Part shown: one piece after another, positions 5,236 to 7,607 of the stretch
Numbering within the stretch: position 1 is the stretch's first letter
Layout: every line of letters starts with the position of its first letter
Origin: JBBTWV01 sp038062615
GTDB lineage: Bacteria; Patescibacteriota; Gracilibacteria; UBA1369; UM-FILTER-53-11
NCBI GenBank assembly: GCA_038062615.1
Contig: JBBTWV010000014.1
Location: 1-7,607, forward strand
Reading direction: 5' to 3'
Length of the DNA stretch: 7,607 bases
Translations under genes and position numbers: made by a program
The notes under the pieces: generated by a model
Told to the model about the DNA's origin: nothing
Database searches by the model: none
What the model saw: the letters and a program-made list of their open reading frames with translations, nothing else

Positions 5236-6354
5236 ATGTTTCAGCGCCTACGAGTCGGTGTCATCTTTGGAGGGAAATCCGGTGAACATGAAGTTTCTTT
5301 AGTGTCTGCCAAATCGGTAATGCAAATCATGGATCCACGCCGATATGAAGTTATTCCTATTGGCATAACTAAAACGGGACTCTGGGTTGGCGGGAAAAAT
5401 GTCTGGGAAAGTCTCACCGAAAGGAAAGTAAAAAATCTCGCTAGAGTTTTTTTAAACGCTGATCCGCAAAAAAAAGGAGTTTGGTACTTAGGGGGAAAAT
5501 CCCAAAAATTCCAGCCGCTGGATGTCGTTTTTCCTGTTTTGCACGGGCCTTTTGGGGAAGATGGAACCGTGCAGGGTGCGCTGGAAACCGCGGGAATTCC
5601 TTACGTGGGATGTTCAGTTGAAGCCAGTTCGTTGGCCATGGATAAGTTTGCTTCCAAAATGATGTTCGCAGCGTATGGCTTGGCGCAAACGGATTTTTTG
5701 CATTTCACTCGGGGAGAAGTTGAGCAAAATTTTTCTAGCATACAAAAGGAAGTTACGAAAAAATTAGGCTTCCCCTGCTTTGTGAAGCCATCCAATATGG
5801 GTTCCAGCGTGGGCATTTCTAAAGTTAAAAAAACTTCTGAGTTAAAAGCGGCTCTGCAGCTAGCCGCGCAGTTTGATGCTTCCATCGTTATAGAAAAAGG
5901 TGTTGATGCGCGTGAAATTGAATTTGCGGTGTTAGGCAACGAGAAGCCCATCTGCTCGGTACCAGGTGAGGTAGTACCCAGCCGGGAATTTTATGACTTC
6001 TATGCCAAGTACATCGATAACTCTTCCGGCCTTTTTATTCCTGCAAAAATTTCCGCTACAAAGATGAAAGAAGGCCAAGAGTTAGCCGTTAAAGCATATC
6101 GCGCTTTGCAATGCAGCGGCATGGCACGCGTGGATTTTTTGTTGGAACGCAGGACGCAAAAATTCTACCTCAACGAAATCAACACGATTCCGGGTTTTAC
6201 CTCTATTAGCATGTACCCAAAGTTGTTTGCTGCTAGCGGGATTCCCTACTCCAAACTCATTGATCGCCTCATACAGCTGGCCCTTGAGCGCCATAATGAT
6301 CGTCAAAAAAATCAGATGAGCTTTGCAAGCGGCAGTGAGTGGTATAAAAAATAA
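5236..6354 (+). CDS. ddl: D-alanine--D-alanine ligase
   Basis: ATP-grasp ligase joining two D-alanines into the dipeptide that MurF adds to the peptidoglycan precursor. At 372 residues it is the longer Ddl type. Signatures in order: FGGKSGEHEVS (11-21, Glu17 matching E. coli DdlB Glu15), PVLHGPFGEDGTVQG (100-114), PYVG and SSLAMDK (122-137), KPSNMGSSVG (184-193, Ser190 = Ser150), Glu227 (= Glu187), EFYDFYAKY (251-259), ARVDF with Asp300, and NEINTIPGFTS with Mg-binding Glu314 and Asn316. Tyr259 in AKY aligns with E. coli Tyr216, which marks D-Ala-D-Ala rather than D-Ala-D-lactate ligases, so ordinary vancomycin-binding termini are predicted. The last 18 residues are a polar tail beyond the fold, and their DNA carries the likely ftsA promoter. 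The start at 5236 is supported by a -10 box eight bases upstream and by the immediate GGxxxEHEVS motif. Confidence 0.97.
   Translation: MFQRLRVGVIFGGKSGEHEVSLVSAKSVMQIMDPRRYEVIPIGITKTGLWVGGKNVWESLTERKVKNLARVFLNADPQKKGVWYLGGKSQKFQPLDVVFPVLHGPFGEDGTVQGALETAGIPYVGCSVEASSLAMDKFASKMMFAAYGLAQTDFLHFTRGEVEQNFSSIQKEVTKKLGFPCFVKPSNMGSSVGISKVKKTSELKAALQLAAQFDASIVIEKGVDAREIEFAVLGNEKPICSVPGEVVPSREFYDFYAKYIDNSSGLFIPAKISATKMKEGQELAVKAYRALQCSGMARVDFLLERRTQKFYLNEINTIPGFTSISMYPKLFAASGIPYSKLIDRLIQLALERHNDRQKNQMSFASGSEWYKK
6340..6348 (+). promoter_or_regulatory. Extended -10 box for ftsA inside the ddl 3' end
   Basis: TGG followed by TATAAA (6343-6348), eight bases before the ftsA ATG at 6357. Motif and spacing match the ddl promoter, so a leaderless ftsA transcript is plausible in addition to read-through from ddl. 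No good -35 is visible. The box lies in the last codons of ddl (Trp-Tyr-Lys-Lys), so it could be coincidental. Confidence 0.45.
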
Positions 6355-6356
6355 TT

Positions 6357-7607
6357 ATGTTTTCTCTTTTTCGACGGGAAAAAACTCAAAAGCCCGACCT
6401 CTTTTTGGCTCTCGACATTGGGACAGAGTTTGTGAAGGCGCTTGTATGTGAAACACGAGGGAAGACGGCGGCAATTCGCGGCGTGGGCAAGCAGCGACAA
6501 AAACAGGGCGACATGCAAAGCGGCGCGGTAATGGACATTGGCGGCGTTATTGAAAACTGCGCCAAAGCCATTGAAGAAGCCCATCAGCAAGCGGATGGAT
6601 ACCCCACCGAGGTCATCATTGGCATTGCCGGCGAGCTGGTAAAAGGCATGACGCATCGCACCACCTACGTGCGCAAAGAACCGGACACCAAGATTGATTT
6701 GAGCGAACTCAAAAATATTATCCACAAGGTTCAGTGGAAATCTTTTGAAGACACGCGAGCTCAAATTGCTTATGAAACGGGCTTTAATGAAATTGATGTG
6801 AAGCTGGTAAATGCGGCCATTGTGGATGTACGCATTGATGGCTATCGCGTCACCAATCCCATTGGCTTCCAAGGCAAAGAAGTGCAGATCTCTATTTTTA
6901 ATGCGTTTGCTCCGCTGGTGCATTTTGGCGCACTGCAAACCATTGCGGCGGAGTTGGAGTTAAACTTAATGGCTATTACGGCTGAACCGTATGCCGTAGC
7001 ACGCTGTCTCGAAAACGACGAGCCTTCCCAACTCAGCGCCATTTTTATTGATATTGGCGGCGGGACTACGGACATTGCCGTGGTGAGAAATGGCTCACTG
7101 GAAGGCACCAAGATGTTTACCATCGGCGGGCGAACTTTTAGCAAACGCCTAGCCGGAACCCTCAACATCTCCTTTCAAGAAGCCGAAGAAATTAAACTCG
7201 CCTACTCTGCCGGAAAGTTAGAAAAACAGTCCGAGAAAATTGTGCGCAGTGCCATGGAGTCGGATAGTGAGGTTTGGCTTGCCGGAATCGCTCTTACTCT
7301 CAGCGAATTTCATAATCTGGATCTCCTTCCATCCCGCATTTTGCTTTGCGGCGGCGGCTGCCACCTGCCAGAAATCAAATCAGCGCTGGAACAAAAAACC
7401 TGGATGAGAGAACTTCCTTTTACAAAACCGCCCAGCATTACGATGCTCTCACCCAAACAAATTCCGCATGTGCAAGACCTCACCAAGAGCCTCACGGATC
7501 CGCAAGATATTACTCCTATGGCGCTTGCCAATTTAGGATTAGAATTGATAGGCGAGGAAGATCTCATGGGTAAGATTCTCAAAAATGTTATTCGTTTGAT
7601 GCAAATA
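6357..7607 (+). CDS. ftsA: FtsA-family actin-like cell-division ATPase (open at right edge)
   Basis: I translated 417 codons from the ATG at 6357 without a stop; the gene continues past the window. FtsA is an actin-like ATPase that anchors FtsZ filaments to the inner membrane face and recruits later division proteins. Visible actin-fold motifs: phosphate 1 (LALDIGTEFVKALV, 17-30), phosphate 2 (IFIDIGGGTTDIAVV, 229-243), connect/GG segment (IGGRTFSKRLA, 257-266) followed by EAEEIK (275-280), and the adenosine motif (ILLCGGGCHLPEI, 328-340). The FtsA-specific SHS2 (1C) insertion is at about 86-168, ending in the typical DGYRVTNPIG. E. coli FtsA is 420 residues, and LMGKILKNVIRLMQI at 403-417 could be the amphipathic membrane-targeting helix, so the end is probably near. 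The gene follows ddl by 2 bp with no ftsQ between. PilM is the main alternative, but the SHS2 region and ddl context favour FtsA. Confidence 0.88.
   Translation, partial: MFSLFRREKTQKPDLFLALDIGTEFVKALVCETRGKTAAIRGVGKQRQKQGDMQSGAVMDIGGVIENCAKAIEEAHQQADGYPTEVIIGIAGELVKGMTHRTTYVRKEPDTKIDLSELKNIIHKVQWKSFEDTRAQIAYETGFNEIDVKLVNAAIVDVRIDGYRVTNPIGFQGKEVQISIFNAFAPLVHFGALQTIAAELELNLMAITAEPYAVARCLENDEPSQLSAIFIDIGGGTTDIAVVRNGSLEGTKMFTIGGRTFSKRLAGTLNISFQEAEEIKLAYSAGKLEKQSEKIVRSAMESDSEVWLAGIALTLSEFHNLDLLPSRILLCGGGCHLPEIKSALEQKTWMRELPFTKPPSITMLSPKQIPHVQDLTKSLTDPQDITPMALANLGLELIGEEDLMGKILKNVIRLMQI

Noticed and set aside
5986..6012. Phe in the YDF motif of Ddl, suggesting a D-Ala-D-lactate ligase and intrinsic vancomycin resistance.
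   Set aside because: Counting along E. coli DdlB shows that the specificity residue Tyr216 is the tyrosine of AKY, not of YDY. That tyrosine (Tyr259 here) is conserved; the Phe replaces Tyr212.
6312..6938. A 208-codon minus-strand open frame opposite ftsA.
   Set aside because: It overlaps the well-supported FtsA reading frame and shows no recognisable domain of its own.

Overview
The window looks like a bacterial chromosome segment. It carries ribosomal protein, peptidoglycan-precursor and cell-division genes, and no mobile element, RNA gene or CRISPR array is visible. Stops are TAA, TAG and TGA, and glycine is encoded by GGN throughout, so the code appears standard. None of the start codons I examined has a convincing Shine-Dalgarno sequence, and several have a -10 box placed so that transcription should begin at or within a few bases of the ATG. 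Together with short intergenic gaps and unfamiliar secreted proteins, this would fit a poorly studied lineage such as the Patescibacteria/CPR. That assignment is a guess, because no single gene here is diagnostic.

Left part (1-3673, all minus strand). Reading in the direction of transcription, three predicted exported proteins of unknown function come first: a Gly/Met-rich protein (2762-3673), a Gly/Gln-rich repeat protein (1444-2649) and a smaller helical protein (703-1296). They are followed by a DUF177/YceD protein (183-689) and ribosomal protein bL32 (rpmF, 1-173, cut by the window edge). DUF177-rpmF is a classic bacterial pair. The three secreted proteins share an N-terminal signal sequence and cysteine-containing, probably helical regions. 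The two larger ones add long low-complexity Gly-rich tracts and are the least explained part of the window.

Middle (3674-3819). This is a divergent intergenic region holding a 60-bp GC-rich element that can fold into a closed stem with two inner hairpins, followed by a T-rich 18-bp inverted repeat.

Right part (3820-7607, plus strand). Alanine racemase (alr) is followed by a 249-bp gap, then D-Ala-D-Ala ligase (ddl), then 2 bp later an FtsA-family actin-like ATPase that runs off the right edge. Alr makes D-alanine, Ddl joins two D-alanines into the dipeptide for the peptidoglycan stem, and FtsA tethers the FtsZ ring, so this is a condensed cell-wall and division cluster. The alr-ddl gap holds two back-to-back promoters with overlapping -35 regions: one drives ddl, the other drives a short minus-strand ORF (4973-5170) of unknown nature.
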